A stretch of DNA of 64,000 nucleotides from Haloarcula rara (lineage in GTDB: Archaea; Halobacteriota; Halobacteria; Halobacteriales; Haloarculaceae). How positions within the stretch are numbered: position 1 is the first letter of the stretch; the number at the start of each line of letters is the position of its first letter. The translations under genes and the position numbers were made by a program. The notes under the pieces are model-generated. The model did not search any database. It saw only the letters and a list, made by a program, of their open reading frames with translations, and was not told the DNA's origin. The stretch covers positions 310,001 through 374,000 of the forward strand of contig NZ_CP119785.1 of assembly GCF_029338235.1 (NCBI RefSeq), read 5' to 3'. Shown in pieces: positions 25,577 through 34,972 of the stretch.

Positions 25577-25584
25577 CTTTAAGT
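25577..25584 (+). promoter_or_regulatory. TATA-like box for the bactofilin-like gene
   Basis: CTTTAAGT lies 24-31 bases before the GTG at 25608. The spacing supports both the leaderless promoter and the GTG start. Confidence 0.6.
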
Positions 25585-25607
25585 CGGTCGAACCGCGTAT
25601 TGGACGT

Positions 25608-26618
25608 GTGCAATTCGGCTCCGACCCGCTCTCCGAACTCTCGATTCCCGACGGGACGACTGTCGAGGAACACGACCTCGTGACTGACGGAGACGTGGTG
25701 GTCGGCGGCCAGAGCACGGTGGAGTTCGGCGTTCGCGGTCGGTCGGTCATCGCGGACGAACGCGTCCGCTTCGGTGGCCACATCGAGGCCGACGGCGACT
25801 GCCGGCTCGATATGTGGTGTGACGTCGCGGAGAACGTCCTCGTCGCCGAGGACGCCTACATCGGCGAGCGGGTCCACATCGGCGGCGAACTGCGCGTCGC
25901 GGGCGACCTGGACATCGGCGACGACGTCGACATAGAGGACGGCTTCGAGGCCAACGGCTGGATCGTCATCCGCAACCCGATGCCGACCATCGTCTTCCTC
26001 TTTGTCTACCTCTCGCAGCTGCTGCGTATCGGCGAGGACGAAGCCGCCGAGGAGGTGCTGTCGGAGATGCTGGGCGAGGACGACGAGTACGAACCACTCC
26101 TTATTCCCCGCGGTGCGAGCGTCTCGGACGACGCCTGGCGCGTGTCGACGCCGGCGGTCATCGGCGACGACTGCCGGCTGCACGGCAACATCCGCGCGGA
26201 GTCCCTGGTTGTCGGCCGGGACAACGTCGTCTTCGGCAGCCTCCGGGCCCGTGAGAACATCGTCCTCGGCAGGGGTAGCGAGATAAAGGGCGACGTGACG
26301 ACCCGCGACGGCGACGTCCGCATCGGCCCCGGTGTGAAGGTGTGGGGCGACATCTCCGCGAACACGGTCGATCTCCACGAGAACGCCACTATCGACGGGA
26401 AGATTCGCGCGAGCGGGGAGATGCGGATGCACACCGACGAAGTGCTCGACAGGCCCGACGAGGACGCCGCGGCGATGGCCGAGATGGCCGAAGAACTCGA
26501 AGACGGCGGGACAACGGAACAAGCTGACACTGACACTACGGAGACGGACCACGCAGACGACGATGCGACGGCCGACCCGACCGGAGACGACGGGTCTGCC
26601 GCGAACCGGGCGGAGTGA
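25608..26618 (+). CDS. Bactofilin/halofilin-like beta-helical protein, 336 aa
   Basis: The chain is built of short repeating turns rich in G-x-V/I-x-x-G-D (VVVGGQSTVEFGVRG, GERVHIGGELRVAGDLDIGD), typical of polymer-forming bactofilin-type beta-helices. Two beta-helical blocks (about 1-122 and 165-285) are separated by a helix containing a hydrophobic run (PTIVFLFVYLSQLLRIGEDE). The last 50 residues are acidic and disordered. Bactofilin relatives called halofilins shape cells in Haloferax; this protein belongs to that general class, but whether it is a HalA, HalB or other type is not decided. GTG start is supported by the TATA spacing. Confidence 0.75.
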   Translation: MQFGSDPLSELSIPDGTTVEEHDLVTDGDVVVGGQSTVEFGVRGRSVIADERVRFGGHIEADGDCRLDMWCDVAENVLVAEDAYIGERVHIGGELRVAGDLDIGDDVDIEDGFEANGWIVIRNPMPTIVFLFVYLSQLLRIGEDEAAEEVLSEMLGEDDEYEPLLIPRGASVSDDAWRVSTPAVIGDDCRLHGNIRAESLVVGRDNVVFGSLRARENIVLGRGSEIKGDVTTRDGDVRIGPGVKVWGDISANTVDLHENATIDGKIRASGEMRMHTDEVLDRPDEDAAAMAEMAEELEDGGTTEQADTDTTETDHADDDATADPTGDDGSAANRAE

Positions 26619-26668
26619 GGTCACAGCGACCAGCGGATTTTTCATATCGAGCCTTATAATTACGGCCG

Positions 26669-27877
26669 ATGGACCGACGTACCGTGCTCGCCACAGTTAC
26701 GACCGCCACGCTGGGTGGCTGTCTGAACCTCCGTTCCGGTGAATCGACACCCACGTCGGGTCGTGACAACTCGACGGAGACAGTGGACGAGACGACATCG
26801 AAATCGACGCCGACGGTCGGGGCCATCGACAACGAACTATCACTGGAATCGTCCTGGGCACGATCGTTTCCCTCAGAACGGTATCTGTTCGTCGACGGCG
26901 ACCGACTGTACACACCAGTGCGGGGGTCGGGGGACAGGGCCGACGGAATCAGAGCAGTCGCCCTCGAGTCCGGGGCGACGCTCTGGACAGCCGCGCTCGG
27001 GACGTCCCCGAATTTCATGTACGCGACAGTCGCCAACAATCGGCTCTACTTAACGGCGAATCAAACGCTGTACGCAGTCGAGACGACTGACGGACGCATC
27101 GCAGAGCAGCGTTCCCTCGGAAACACCCGAGGGCCACCGGCCGTTGTCGACGGGACGGTCGTCGTCGGGACGACGTTCGAGGAGAAGAACACGCTGTATG
27201 GGCTCGACGCGGAAACGTTCGCCGAACGCTGGCGTGTCGGAAACCGGCTCGAACTCGGTGACGGCAGGTACGTTCCATCCGGGTTCGACGGGGCGGTCGC
27301 CGCGGGCGGCCGCGTCGTCGCGGCCTACTGGAACGGTCGCCTCTCTGCGTACGACCCGACGAACGGCACGGAGCTGTGGCGGACGCAATTCGTGACGGCC
27401 GGGCCGAAGTACGGTCCGTTCCCCGACGGCGTCGGTCGCGTCCTCGCGATACAGTCGGAGCAACTGGTGGTCGCTAGCCTGGACCCGGCGACCGGCGACC
27501 GCCGCTGGGAGTTCGAGTTCGAGACGCGGACCGGGGATTTACCGCCGGTTGCCCGGCCGGCCGTCGTCGACGGAACGGGGTGGCTCGGGGTCGAACGAAA
27601 CCTGTTCTGTTTCGACATCGAGACCGGCGACATCCGCTGGCGTGTCGACCTATCGGACCCGGTCTCGGACGGGCGAGTCGGTCTGACCGCGGAGACAGTG
27701 TGGGTCGTCACCGGCGACGAACAGGCGACATGGCATGGGTACGACCGGACCGACGGTACGCTGCGCTACCAGAACCCCGACCCGCCGCTGTCGGCACACA
27801 TCCTCGGTGACGGGACGGGACTGGTCGCGAGCGGGCGGGCAGCGCTCGAACGCTTCGCCGTCGGGGAGGCAGAATGA
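26669..27877 (+). CDS. PQQ-like beta-propeller lipoprotein, 402 aa
   Basis: The N-terminus MDRRTVLATVTTATLGGC combines a twin-arginine pair with a lipobox (LGGC), so it should be exported by Tat and lipid-anchored outside. After a Ser/Thr-rich linker (to about residue 55), the remainder has repeated beta-propeller blades with the AxDxxTGxxxW-type PQQ repeat signature (YDPTNGTELWRTQF, LDPATGDRRWEFEF, FDIETGDIRWRVDL). Quinone-binding dehydrogenase residues are not evident, so it is probably a binding or scaffold propeller like BamB. Its stop overlaps the start of a paralogue; the pair likely arose by tandem duplication. Confidence 0.85.
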   Translation: MDRRTVLATVTTATLGGCLNLRSGESTPTSGRDNSTETVDETTSKSTPTVGAIDNELSLESSWARSFPSERYLFVDGDRLYTPVRGSGDRADGIRAVALESGATLWTAALGTSPNFMYATVANNRLYLTANQTLYAVETTDGRIAEQRSLGNTRGPPAVVDGTVVVGTTFEEKNTLYGLDAETFAERWRVGNRLELGDGRYVPSGFDGAVAAGGRVVAAYWNGRLSAYDPTNGTELWRTQFVTAGPKYGPFPDGVGRVLAIQSEQLVVASLDPATGDRRWEFEFETRTGDLPPVARPAVVDGTGWLGVERNLFCFDIETGDIRWRVDLSDPVSDGRVGLTAETVWVVTGDEQATWHGYDRTDGTLRYQNPDPPLSAHILGDGTGLVASGRAALERFAVGEAE

Positions 27878-29127
27878 CCGAGCGCCGCCGACAGTCCCGT
27901 CGCGGGCTGCTCGCCGCCGTGGCAGTGACCGCTACCGCGGGCTGTCTCCGGTCAAACGTCGGTCAGTCGTCCGAGGCCCGGAGCGCAGGCACGGCGACCC
28001 GGACGGGCGACACAGACACGGACGACCGAACAGGAGACACCGACGGAGTGACGTCGGGATGGCCCGCCTTTGGCGCGGACCGGACCGGCCGCGGGACCGC
28101 AGACGTGACCCCTCCCGGGACGCCCCTGGCCGCCGAGTGGTCGGTCGCCCTCGACGCCGAGGCGGGCGACCCGGCCGTGTCTGATGGCACCGTCTACGTC
28201 GTCGGTCGGACCAGCATCACCGCTCTGGACGCGGCGACCGGTTCGGAAGAGTGGGTGTACGATGTCGGCCTCGCCAACGGCGGGCCGGCGCCGACGGTGG
28301 TCGGCGACACCGTCTACGCCACTCCCGGCGATGGCTACGCGTACGCGCTCTCGACGGAGGGCGAATTCCAGTGGTCGGAGCAGTTGACCGCCGGGAACGG
28401 GACGAGCCGGATAGGGCCGCGTCCGGTTGCAGACACGGTCGTCGTCGCCGACCAGCGACAGATAGCCGGGCTGGCGGCCGACACCGGCGAGCGCGAGTGG
28501 GCGCGGACGGTTCCCGGAAACGGCATCACGGGTATCGTCACGGACGGGAAGCGTGTCTACGTCGGTTCGTTCACGTCGACGATAGACGAACCAACCGTAC
28601 TCGCACTTGACGGGGCGTCCGGCGAGACGGTGTGGCGACAGGACGGCCAGTTCAACGGGGCACACGCGCCCGCCGTCGTCGACGGGACCGTCTATGCCGG
28701 GGGGTTCAGGAAGGGGACACCGCTGTTCGCCCTGGACGCGGAAACCGGGGACACGATGTGGACACAGACCGTCAGCGCCGAAATCCACACGTCGCCAGCG
28801 GTGGGCGAATCGACGGTGTACGTGTCGGACCTGCGCGGGACGCTACACGCAGTCGAGCGTGAGACCGGCACGCGTCGCTGGCAGACAGACCTGCGGGAGG
28901 AGACAGTCGAAACCGACCCCGTCAACAGCTCCGCCCCGGCGCTCGTCGACGGACAGGTCTACCTCGGCACGCAAAGCGGCCAGATGGTCGTCATCGACAC
29001 AGAGGACGGTTCGGTCCTGTCATCGGTGACGGTCGGCGAGACAGTCCTGGCTTCGCCCGCCGTCGCTGACGGGCGAGTCATCGTGGGAAGCACCGACGGG
29101 ACCCTGTCCGCCTACGTGACCAACTAA
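27874..29127 (+). CDS. PQQ-like beta-propeller lipoprotein (paralogue), 417 aa
   Basis: The signal region RRQSRRGLLAAVAVTATAGC carries twin arginines and a TAGC lipobox. A long Thr/Asp/Arg linker precedes a propeller whose blades are more regular than in the upstream copy (LDAATGSEEWVYDV, ADTGEREWARTV, LDGASGETVWRQDG, LDAETGDTMWTQTV, VERETGTRRWQTDL, IDTEDGSVLSSVTV). The ATGA overlap with the upstream gene indicates coupled translation. Both may form an extracellular complex, but this is inference; no enzyme motif is present. Confidence 0.85.
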   Translation: MTERRRQSRRGLLAAVAVTATAGCLRSNVGQSSEARSAGTATRTGDTDTDDRTGDTDGVTSGWPAFGADRTGRGTADVTPPGTPLAAEWSVALDAEAGDPAVSDGTVYVVGRTSITALDAATGSEEWVYDVGLANGGPAPTVVGDTVYATPGDGYAYALSTEGEFQWSEQLTAGNGTSRIGPRPVADTVVVADQRQIAGLAADTGEREWARTVPGNGITGIVTDGKRVYVGSFTSTIDEPTVLALDGASGETVWRQDGQFNGAHAPAVVDGTVYAGGFRKGTPLFALDAETGDTMWTQTVSAEIHTSPAVGESTVYVSDLRGTLHAVERETGTRRWQTDLREETVETDPVNSSAPALVDGQVYLGTQSGQMVVIDTEDGSVLSSVTVGETVLASPAVADGRVIVGSTDGTLSAYVTN

Positions 29128-29175
29128 ACTCGCGGGACCGAAACGACCTTTCACCAGGGCGCGATACTGGGTGAC

Positions 29176-30354
29176 ATGCTCTCTATCGCGCTGGCCGGCA
29201 AACCGAACGCCGGGAAGTCTACGTTCTACAAGGCCGCGACCATGGCCGACGTCGACGTCGGTAACTACCCCTTCACGACCATCGACGCCAACCGCGGCGT
29301 GAGTCACGTCCGTACCGACTGTCCCTGTCTCGACCGGGACGAGCGCTGCGGGGGCGACAACTGCCGCGACGGGAAGCGCTACGTCCCCGTCGAGCTCATC
29401 GACGTGGCCGGGCTGGTCCCGGGCGCCCACGAGGGCCGCGGGCTCGGCAACCAGTTCCTCGACGAGCTCACGAACGCCGATGTCATCCTGAACGTCGTCG
29501 ACGCTTCCGGGGGGACTGACGCCGAGGGCGAACCCGTCGAGGTCGGCGAACACGACCCCGTCGAGGACGTCGACTTCGTCGAGACGGAGATGGACCTCTG
29601 GCTCGCAAGCATCGTGAACCGCAACTGGGAGTCAATCGAACGCCAGTCCCGGTCGCCCGATTTCGCCCTGGACGAGGCACTCGTCGACCTGCTGGCCGGT
29701 GTCGGCGCGAGCGAACTCGACGTGGCCCGGACGCTGCGGGAACTGGAGTACCCCGAGGATCCTATCGCCTGGACCGACGAGGACCGCGAGGCGCTGGCCC
29801 GCGAGATACGCGAGCGGACGAAACCAATCGTCGTCGTGGCCAACAAGGCAGATATCGCGCCCGACGGGAACATCGAGCGACTGCGCGAGGCCGCCGATAT
29901 CGTGGTCCCCGCGACCGCCGACGGCGAGCTCGCACTCCGCAACGCGGCCAAAGCCGGCGTCGTGGACTACGACCCAGGAGACAGCGACTTCGATATCGTC
30001 GGTGACGTGAGCGACCAGCAACAACAGGGCCTGGAGAGGATTCGCGACGTGATGGCCGAGTTCGGGGGCACGGGGGTCCAGGGGGCCATGGACACCGCCG
30101 TCTACGACCTGCTCGACCACATCACCGCCTACCCCGTCCAGAACGACACGAAGTGGACCGACGGCCAGGGAAACGTCCTCCCGGACGCGCACCTGCTCCC
30201 CCGCGGCTCGACGCCGAAGGACCTCGCCTACGCCGTCCACTCGGATATCGGCGACGGCTACACCCACGCCGTCGACGCCCGCAAGGAGATGCGCGTCAGC
30301 GACGAGACGGAACTGGAAGAGGGCGCCGTCATCAAGATAATCTCCGACGGGTAG
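29176..30354 (+). CDS. ychF: OBG/YchF-family GTPase with C-terminal TGS domain, 392 aa
   Basis: The P-loop [17 protein letters not shown] starts the protein, followed by switch [12 protein letters not shown] and the metal motif [17 protein letters not shown]. The guanine motif is NKAD, so GTP rather than ATP is expected. A Cys cluster ([15 protein letters not shown]) sits in the effector region, as in archaeal members. A helical segment follows, and the last 80 residues form a TGS domain ([22 protein letters not shown]). YchF/OLA1 proteins bind ribosomes and stress factors. The archaeal paralogue is close to the Rbg/Drg branch too, so the symbol is tentative. The stop is TAG. Confidence 0.88.
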   Translation: MLSIALAGKPNAGKSTFYKAATMADVDVGNYPFTTIDANRGVSHVRTDCPCLDRDERCGGDNCRDGKRYVPVELIDVAGLVPGAHEGRGLGNQFLDELTNADVILNVVDASGGTDAEGEPVEVGEHDPVEDVDFVETEMDLWLASIVNRNWESIERQSRSPDFALDEALVDLLAGVGASELDVARTLRELEYPEDPIAWTDEDREALAREIRERTKPIVVVANKADIAPDGNIERLREAADIVVPATADGELALRNAAKAGVVDYDPGDSDFDIVGDVSDQQQQGLERIRDVMAEFGGTGVQGAMDTAVYDLLDHITAYPVQNDTKWTDGQGNVLPDAHLLPRGSTPKDLAYAVHSDIGDGYTHAVDARKEMRVSDETELEEGAVIKIISDG

Positions 30355-30486
30355 CTACTACTAGTGTGCGTTGCCTGGGTGAACAACCAGCTAGCCCAAC
30401 CGATAGCGCTCGCTCCAGGGATAGAGACGACAGTAGGCGACACTGGTCGACGATATTACCTGTCCGGGCTCCCGCGACGCCGGTAC

Positions 30487-31203
30487 TCAGTGGAGCATGT
30501 CGAGCAGGAAGATGGCGAGAAAGCCAACAAAAAAGAGCGTCGTCGACACCGGCGTCTCGGGGACTTTCGCGGCCTTCACGAGCAGTTCCTCGGTGACGAG
30601 GTACAGCAGAGCGGCGGAACCGAAGGCGAGAATAATCGCGATGGGAGCGCCCGTCACGCCCTCTAGCACGAGCACACCACCGGTCACGCCCGTCGCGAGC
30701 AAGAGTCCGAACGCCGCCGGGACGGCGAGCTTCCGAGCCATACCCAGCTCCCGTGGCAGCGCGACGACGCCGGCGACCCCGAGAAAGAGCACCTCGATGG
30801 CCAGCGCCACGGCGATGATGATTCCGGTGTCGGGGTTGTCGAGGAAGGTGACGCCAATCAGGACCCCGTCGATGAGCATGTCTATTCCGATGGTGATGAG
30901 CAACCCGGCCGCACCGGCGAACTGTCCACCGATTTCACGCTTCTCGATGGTCTTGCTCAGGCGGTGGATACCCAGCATCGTCACGACGCCGATGGCGAAA
31001 CCGAGGACGACGACCTGGGGTGCCCGTTCGTGAACGTCCGGGAGCAGTTCGGCGGCGACGGCAGCGATGACGACCCCGGCCGCGAAGTGCTGGACGTTGC
31101 TCTCCATCTGTGGGCTCGGCGGGCGGTAGACGGCGATGACCCCACCGACGAGGGCGGCCACGACAGCGAGTGCTGTATACGACAGCGCCTGCGTAAGTAC
31201 CAT
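30487..31203 (-). CDS. Divergent ZIP-family metal transporter, 238 aa
   Basis: Eight hydrophobic segments and ZIP-like length are present, with the first cytosolic region HFAAGVVIAAVAAELLPDVHE matching ZIP TM2 and its Glu/His. The two signature transport helices differ: TM4 reads IDMLIDGVLIG where classical ZIPs have H-N-x-x-D-G-x-x-I-G, and TM5 reads ALAIEVLFLG, where the canonical H-E-x-P pattern lacks its His. So the fold is plausible but zinc binding is altered. The ATG ending at 31203 is preceded by a TTAATTAA box. Substrate could be another cation; I cannot assign it. Confidence 0.72.
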   Translation of the reverse strand: MVLTQALSYTALAVVAALVGGVIAVYRPPSPQMESNVQHFAAGVVIAAVAAELLPDVHERAPQVVVLGFAIGVVTMLGIHRLSKTIEKREIGGQFAGAAGLLITIGIDMLIDGVLIGVTFLDNPDTGIIIAVALAIEVLFLGVAGVVALPRELGMARKLAVPAAFGLLLATGVTGGVLVLEGVTGAPIAIILAFGSAALLYLVTEELLVKAAKVPETPVSTTLFFVGFLAIFLLDMLH

Positions 31204-31235
31204 GCACAGTCGTGATAACCGAACCCCCAAGACTC

Positions 31236-31243
31236 TTAATTAA
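31236..31243 (-). promoter_or_regulatory. TTAATTAA box upstream of the ZIP-like gene
   Basis: Palindromic TTAATTAA lies 33-40 bases before the ZIP-like ATG ending at 31203. The same octamer occurs at 39717-39724 before the Tyr-Gly lipoprotein gene. Confidence 0.4.
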
Positions 31244-31353
31244 GCAGTCTCCGCTCCCTGAACGAGTAGTGCCTCACGGATACGTGCGCAGACGCTTTGC
31301 AGCAGCGCCGTTTCGAACCACTCTGAAGCAGTCAATAGCGCCGTGACGACCAG

Positions 31354-32697
31354 TCAGAGCCGCCTGACGTCAAGCCCAGCCTCGTGCCAGGACTCGTCGG
31401 TCAGCCCGCGGGCGTCAACGACGACGTTGTCGTCCATCCGCTCGGCGACGACTTCGGGGTCCAGTTCGGTGAACTCGTCGTGGTCGGTCATGAACACCAG
31501 CGCGTCGGCCCCGTCGAGGGCGGCCGATTCACTCCAGAGGTCGACCCCGGCTTCGCTGACGTGGGGGTCGTGGACGCGCACGTCGACCGACGCCTCGCCG
31601 CCGTCGGTGGCGACCAGCTCCGGCGTCTCGCCGAGCGTCTCGACGAACCGCGTCGCCGGGCTGTTTCGGGTGTCCGCGACGTTGCCCTTGTAGGCCAGCC
31701 CGAAGACGGCGACGCGCTTCTCGGCGAGCGAGCCCAGGCCCTCTTCGAGGAGGTCCCGGACGTAGTAGACCATCCCGTCGTTGACCGCCCGGGCGTGTTC
31801 GATGAGGGCGACGTGGTCGGAGTGCTGTCCCAGATACAGCGGGTCGACCGGGAGGCAGTGGCCGCCGACGCCCGGCCCCGGGTGGAGCAGGTCGACCCGC
31901 GGGTGTTCGTTGGCGAGGTCGAACGCCGGACGGGGAACGACGCCGTGGTCGCGGGCCACCTTCGCGAGTTCGTTGGCGATGGCGATGTTCGCGTCGCGAT
32001 GGGTGTTCTGGGCCAGCTTGGCGAACTCCGCCGTCGCGGCGTCTGGTGCGGTGTGGATGTCGCCGTCGACCACGCCCGCAAAGAGGTCGCGGGCGGCGGC
32101 CGTGGCCTCGTCGTCGATGCCACCGACGATACGGTCGTTGCCCCGGAGCTCCTCGAGTATCGAGCCAGGCAGGACCGTCTCGGGACAGAACGCGAGGTTG
32201 AACGTCTCTCGCAGGAGGTCGCCGTTGCGTTCGAGCGTTTCGCCGACCACGTTCGCGGTCGTCCCCGGCGGCACCGTCGATTCGACGACGACGGTGTCGC
32301 CCGGCCGGAGCGCCGGGGCGATGCCCTCGGCGGCGGCCCTGACATAGGAGAGGTCGGCGGCCTCGCGGTCGTGGTCGAACGGCGTCGGCACGCATATCAG
32401 GTGGTAGTCGCTCTCGGTGGGGTGCTCACGCAGGTGCAGCGCGTCCGTCCCGAGCACGCGGTCGACGTAGTCGTTGAGGTCTGCCTCCCGGAAGTCGGCG
32501 CCCTCGGTCCGGAGCCGTTCGAGTTTGTCGGGCTGGGTGTCGATGCCGTAGACGGTGTAGCCGTTGTTGGCAAACAGCGCCGCTGTCGGCAGACCCACGT
32601 AGCCGAGCCCGTGGACGGAGACGGTGGCAGTACCGTCTCCGCCGTGGACGGAGTCGGTGGCAGTACCGTCTCCGCCGTGCCCGGAACCGTCCGTCAT
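31354..32697 (-). CDS. wecC: UDP-N-acetyl-D-mannosamine dehydrogenase, 447 aa
   Basis: NAD-dependent two-step oxidation of UDP-ManNAc to UDP-ManNAcA, in the cytoplasm. The Rossmann motif VHGLGYVGLPTAAL is at about 28-41, the substrate loop FCPETVLPGSIL at about 170-181, and the catalytic Cys281 in GVGGHCLPVD. GLAYKGNVADTRNSP marks the C-terminal domain. The first 30 residues include two 11-residue GGDGTAT-x-SVH repeats, encoded by a 33-base tandem repeat, which form an added tail before the Rossmann start. UDP-glucose dehydrogenase is the near alternative, but pairing with wecB favours ManNAc. It overlaps wecB by four bases and should be co-transcribed. Confidence 0.9.
   Translation of the reverse strand: MTDGSGHGGDGTATDSVHGGDGTATVSVHGLGYVGLPTAALFANNGYTVYGIDTQPDKLERLRTEGADFREADLNDYVDRVLGTDALHLREHPTESDYHLICVPTPFDHDREAADLSYVRAAAEGIAPALRPGDTVVVESTVPPGTTANVVGETLERNGDLLRETFNLAFCPETVLPGSILEELRGNDRIVGGIDDEATAAARDLFAGVVDGDIHTAPDAATAEFAKLAQNTHRDANIAIANELAKVARDHGVVPRPAFDLANEHPRVDLLHPGPGVGGHCLPVDPLYLGQHSDHVALIEHARAVNDGMVYYVRDLLEEGLGSLAEKRVAVFGLAYKGNVADTRNSPATRFVETLGETPELVATDGGEASVDVRVHDPHVSEAGVDLWSESAALDGADALVFMTDHDEFTELDPEVVAERMDDNVVVDARGLTDESWHEAGLDVRRL
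32609..32674. repeat. 33-base tandem direct repeat inside wecC
   Basis: Copies 32609-32641 and 32642-32674 differ at one position. They encode the two 11-residue repeats at the N-terminus of WecC, and the start of a third copy follows. Confidence 0.85.
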
Positions 32698-33806
32698 ACC
32701 AGGACCTCCCCGGACACGGCCGGCACGTCGACCCCGAGCGTCTCGAGGATGCGTTCGGCCGCGTGGCCGTCCCCGAAGGGGGGTTCCCAGTCGTTGCGCC
32801 CCCGTCGCACCTCCTCGGCGGCGTCGACGATGCTCTCCGGGGTCGGCTGCGCGAGCACGTTCGAGCCCACGGTCAGCGTTTCGGGCCGCTCGGTGCTCTC
32901 GCGGACGGTGACACAGGGCGTCCCGAGGACGCAGGTCTCCTCCTGGACGCCGCCCGAGTCGGTGAAGACGACCGCCGCCTCGCTCTCCAGCCGGAGGAAA
33001 TCGAGGAAGTTCAGCGGTTCGATACACGCGATGGCGTCGGGGACGTCGAGGTCGAACGCGTCGAGTTTCTCGCGGGAGCGCGGGTGGACGGGGTAGACGA
33101 CCGGGAGGTCCCGCTCGTGGGCGTACTGGCCGACGCCGTCGAGCAGGCCCTGGAACCGCTCGGGGTCGTCGACGTTGCCCGGCCGGTGGGCCGTCAGGAG
33201 GGCAAAGGGCGCCTCGCCGAGGTCCAGTTCCGCGAGCACGTCGCTTTTCTCCCGGGCCAGCTGTTCGTGCTGGCGCACCGCGTCGACGACGGTGTTGCCG
33301 GTTACCTCGATGCGACGGTCGGGAATCGCCTCCGTCCGGAGCTGGTCGGCGGCCTCGCCGGTGGGAGCGAACAGGTGCTCGGCAGCGTGGTCGATGAGCA
33401 CCCGGTTGAGCTCCTCGGGCATCTCCCGGTTGAAGCTCCGGAGGCCGGCTTCGACGTGGGCAAGTTTCGCGTCGCGCTTGCTCGCGACGATGCCGCCCGC
33501 AAAGGCGGAGTTGGTGTCGCCCTGGACGACGACGACGTCGGGAGACTCCCGCTCTAGCACCTCGCCCAGGCGAGCCACCATCTCGCTCGTCTGGGCCGCG
33601 TGGTCGCCCGACCCGACTTCGAGGTTGTACTCGGGCGCGGGCAGTTCCAGGTCGTCGAAGAAGACCCCGTCGAGGCGCTCGGAGTAGTGCTGGCCCGTGT
33701 GGACCACGCTGTAGTCGACCGCGGCGCGGTCACAGGCTCTGATTATCGGCGCGAGTTTGACGATCTCGGGACGCGTTCCGAGCACGAAGACGATTCGGGG
33801 CGTCAT
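32694..33806 (-). CDS. wecB: UDP-N-acetylglucosamine 2-epimerase (non-hydrolysing), 370 aa
   Basis: Converts UDP-GlcNAc to UDP-ManNAc, the substrate for the next gene. Diagnostic elements are the N-terminal FVLGTRPEIVKLAPII, HTGQHYSERLDG, VVVQGDTNSAFAGG, LAHVEAGLRSF, and DSGGVQEE near the C-terminus, all matching WecB/MnaA. Length 370 is standard. Its stop overlaps the start of wecC, so both enzymes are produced together and yield UDP-ManNAcA for surface glycan assembly. A promoter could lie in the 239-base AT-richer gap upstream. Confidence 0.93.
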   Translation of the reverse strand: MTPRIVFVLGTRPEIVKLAPIIRACDRAAVDYSVVHTGQHYSERLDGVFFDDLELPAPEYNLEVGSGDHAAQTSEMVARLGEVLERESPDVVVVQGDTNSAFAGGIVASKRDAKLAHVEAGLRSFNREMPEELNRVLIDHAAEHLFAPTGEAADQLRTEAIPDRRIEVTGNTVVDAVRQHEQLAREKSDVLAELDLGEAPFALLTAHRPGNVDDPERFQGLLDGVGQYAHERDLPVVYPVHPRSREKLDAFDLDVPDAIACIEPLNFLDFLRLESEAAVVFTDSGGVQEETCVLGTPCVTVRESTERPETLTVGSNVLAQPTPESIVDAAEEVRRGRNDWEPPFGDGHAAERILETLGVDVPAVSGEVLV

Positions 33807-34045
33807 GGGAGAACCAACCTGCCCTTGTTCTATTTGTAATACAGTCTATAGCAGGACGCCGTCACGTCCGAGTAGAGAACAGTCACGTTCGGGCCAGAGT
33901 AAACACCGACTTCTATCTTTCACTGACAGTGTAGGTGTGTTATTGAGAGCTACGTTTGCGAGATTTCACACGAGCGATCGTCGAACACCTACCACGTACA
34001 CACCAGTGGCCACACCGTGGCGGACGAGGAACAGTGTGACGTCGT

Positions 34046-34972
34046 TCACTCACTGGACGGCGTCAACCGGCCGATAGCCAGGGCGGCCCCGAGCAGCCCG
34101 CTGCCGGTCAGGACCAACACTGCGACCAGCACCGGGACGACAGCCAAAGTGAGCCCGGTGAGCGAGACGCTCGTGAGCAGGACACCCAGGACGAGACAGA
34201 TCGAGCCGGGAACGCCGAGCACTCGACCCGGTCGGTCCGAGAGGGCGCGACCGACGATGTTGGAGACGAGGACGCTCCCGTGGACGACGGGGTTGTGGGT
34301 GTTAGCTTCTGCGACGTTGTAGGTCACGTCGACGGGCGTCTCGGTGAAGGTGAACTCCTCGTCGGCGGCGTGAAACAGGATATCGAGGCTGGCGTCCATC
34401 CCGTCGCTCAGGTCGGCCCGACAGGCGAGCAGTTCGATGGCTTCGGCGTTGTACGCCCGGAAGCCGCTCTGGGTGTCTGCGACGCGCTCGGCCGAGTAGC
34501 CGAGGCGCAACGCGGCGCCGGTGAGCCCGTTGATGACACCGAGACCGGCGCGTCGGTACAGCGGCATATCGGTCTGTGACCCCTCGACGAACCGGCTCCC
34601 GATGACGATGTCGCCGCCGGTGGACCGCTGGGTCTCGACGAGCTCTAGGGCCTCGGTGGGGTCGTGCTGTCCGTCGGCGTCGACGACGACGAGGTGGTCC
34701 ACACTGTTCTCGTGGGCAACCGAAAACAGTGTGCCGAGTGCGGCGCCGTAGCCGCGGTTGTCCCCGTGCTGGAGCACAGTGGCGCCGGCGTCGGCAGCCA
34801 CCGCCGCTGTGCTGTCGTCACTCCCGTCGTCGACCACCACCACGTCCACGCTCGGGTCGGACGCTGCGCGGACGACGTCGCCGACAGTGTCGGCCTCGTT
34901 GTACGCGGGGATACCGATTACCACGTCGCTCGTGAGCCGGCGTTCGGTCGAATTGGAGGCTATCGTACTCAT
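34046..34972 (-). CDS. Family 2 glycosyltransferase (dolichyl-phosphate sugar synthase-like), 308 aa
   Basis: A GT-A domain runs to about residue 230: VIGIPAYNEADTVGDVVR, VVVDDGSDDST, the DxD-like VVDADGQHDP, and GSRFVEG. Two C-terminal hydrophobic helices (residues 240-300) anchor it to the membrane. This combination is that of AglJ/AglD-type enzymes that load sugars on dolichyl phosphate at the cytosolic face. The ATG ending at 34972 gives MSTIASNST, with the glycosyltransferase motif at the normal distance. It is placed beside wecB/wecC, consistent with N-glycan or EPS synthesis. The sugar donor is unknown. Confidence 0.85.
   Translation of the reverse strand: MSTIASNSTERRLTSDVVIGIPAYNEADTVGDVVRAASDPSVDVVVVDDGSDDSTAAVAADAGATVLQHGDNRGYGAALGTLFSVAHENSVDHLVVVDADGQHDPTEALELVETQRSTGGDIVIGSRFVEGSQTDMPLYRRAGLGVINGLTGAALRLGYSAERVADTQSGFRAYNAEAIELLACRADLSDGMDASLDILFHAADEEFTFTETPVDVTYNVAEANTHNPVVHGSVLVSNIVGRALSDRPGRVLGVPGSICLVLGVLLTSVSLTGLTLAVVPVLVAVLVLTGSGLLGAALAIGRLTPSSE

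Noticed and set aside
31384..33096. Plus-strand 570-codon open frame opposite wecC/wecB
   Set aside because: Antisense to two well-matched enzymes; no start context or domain.
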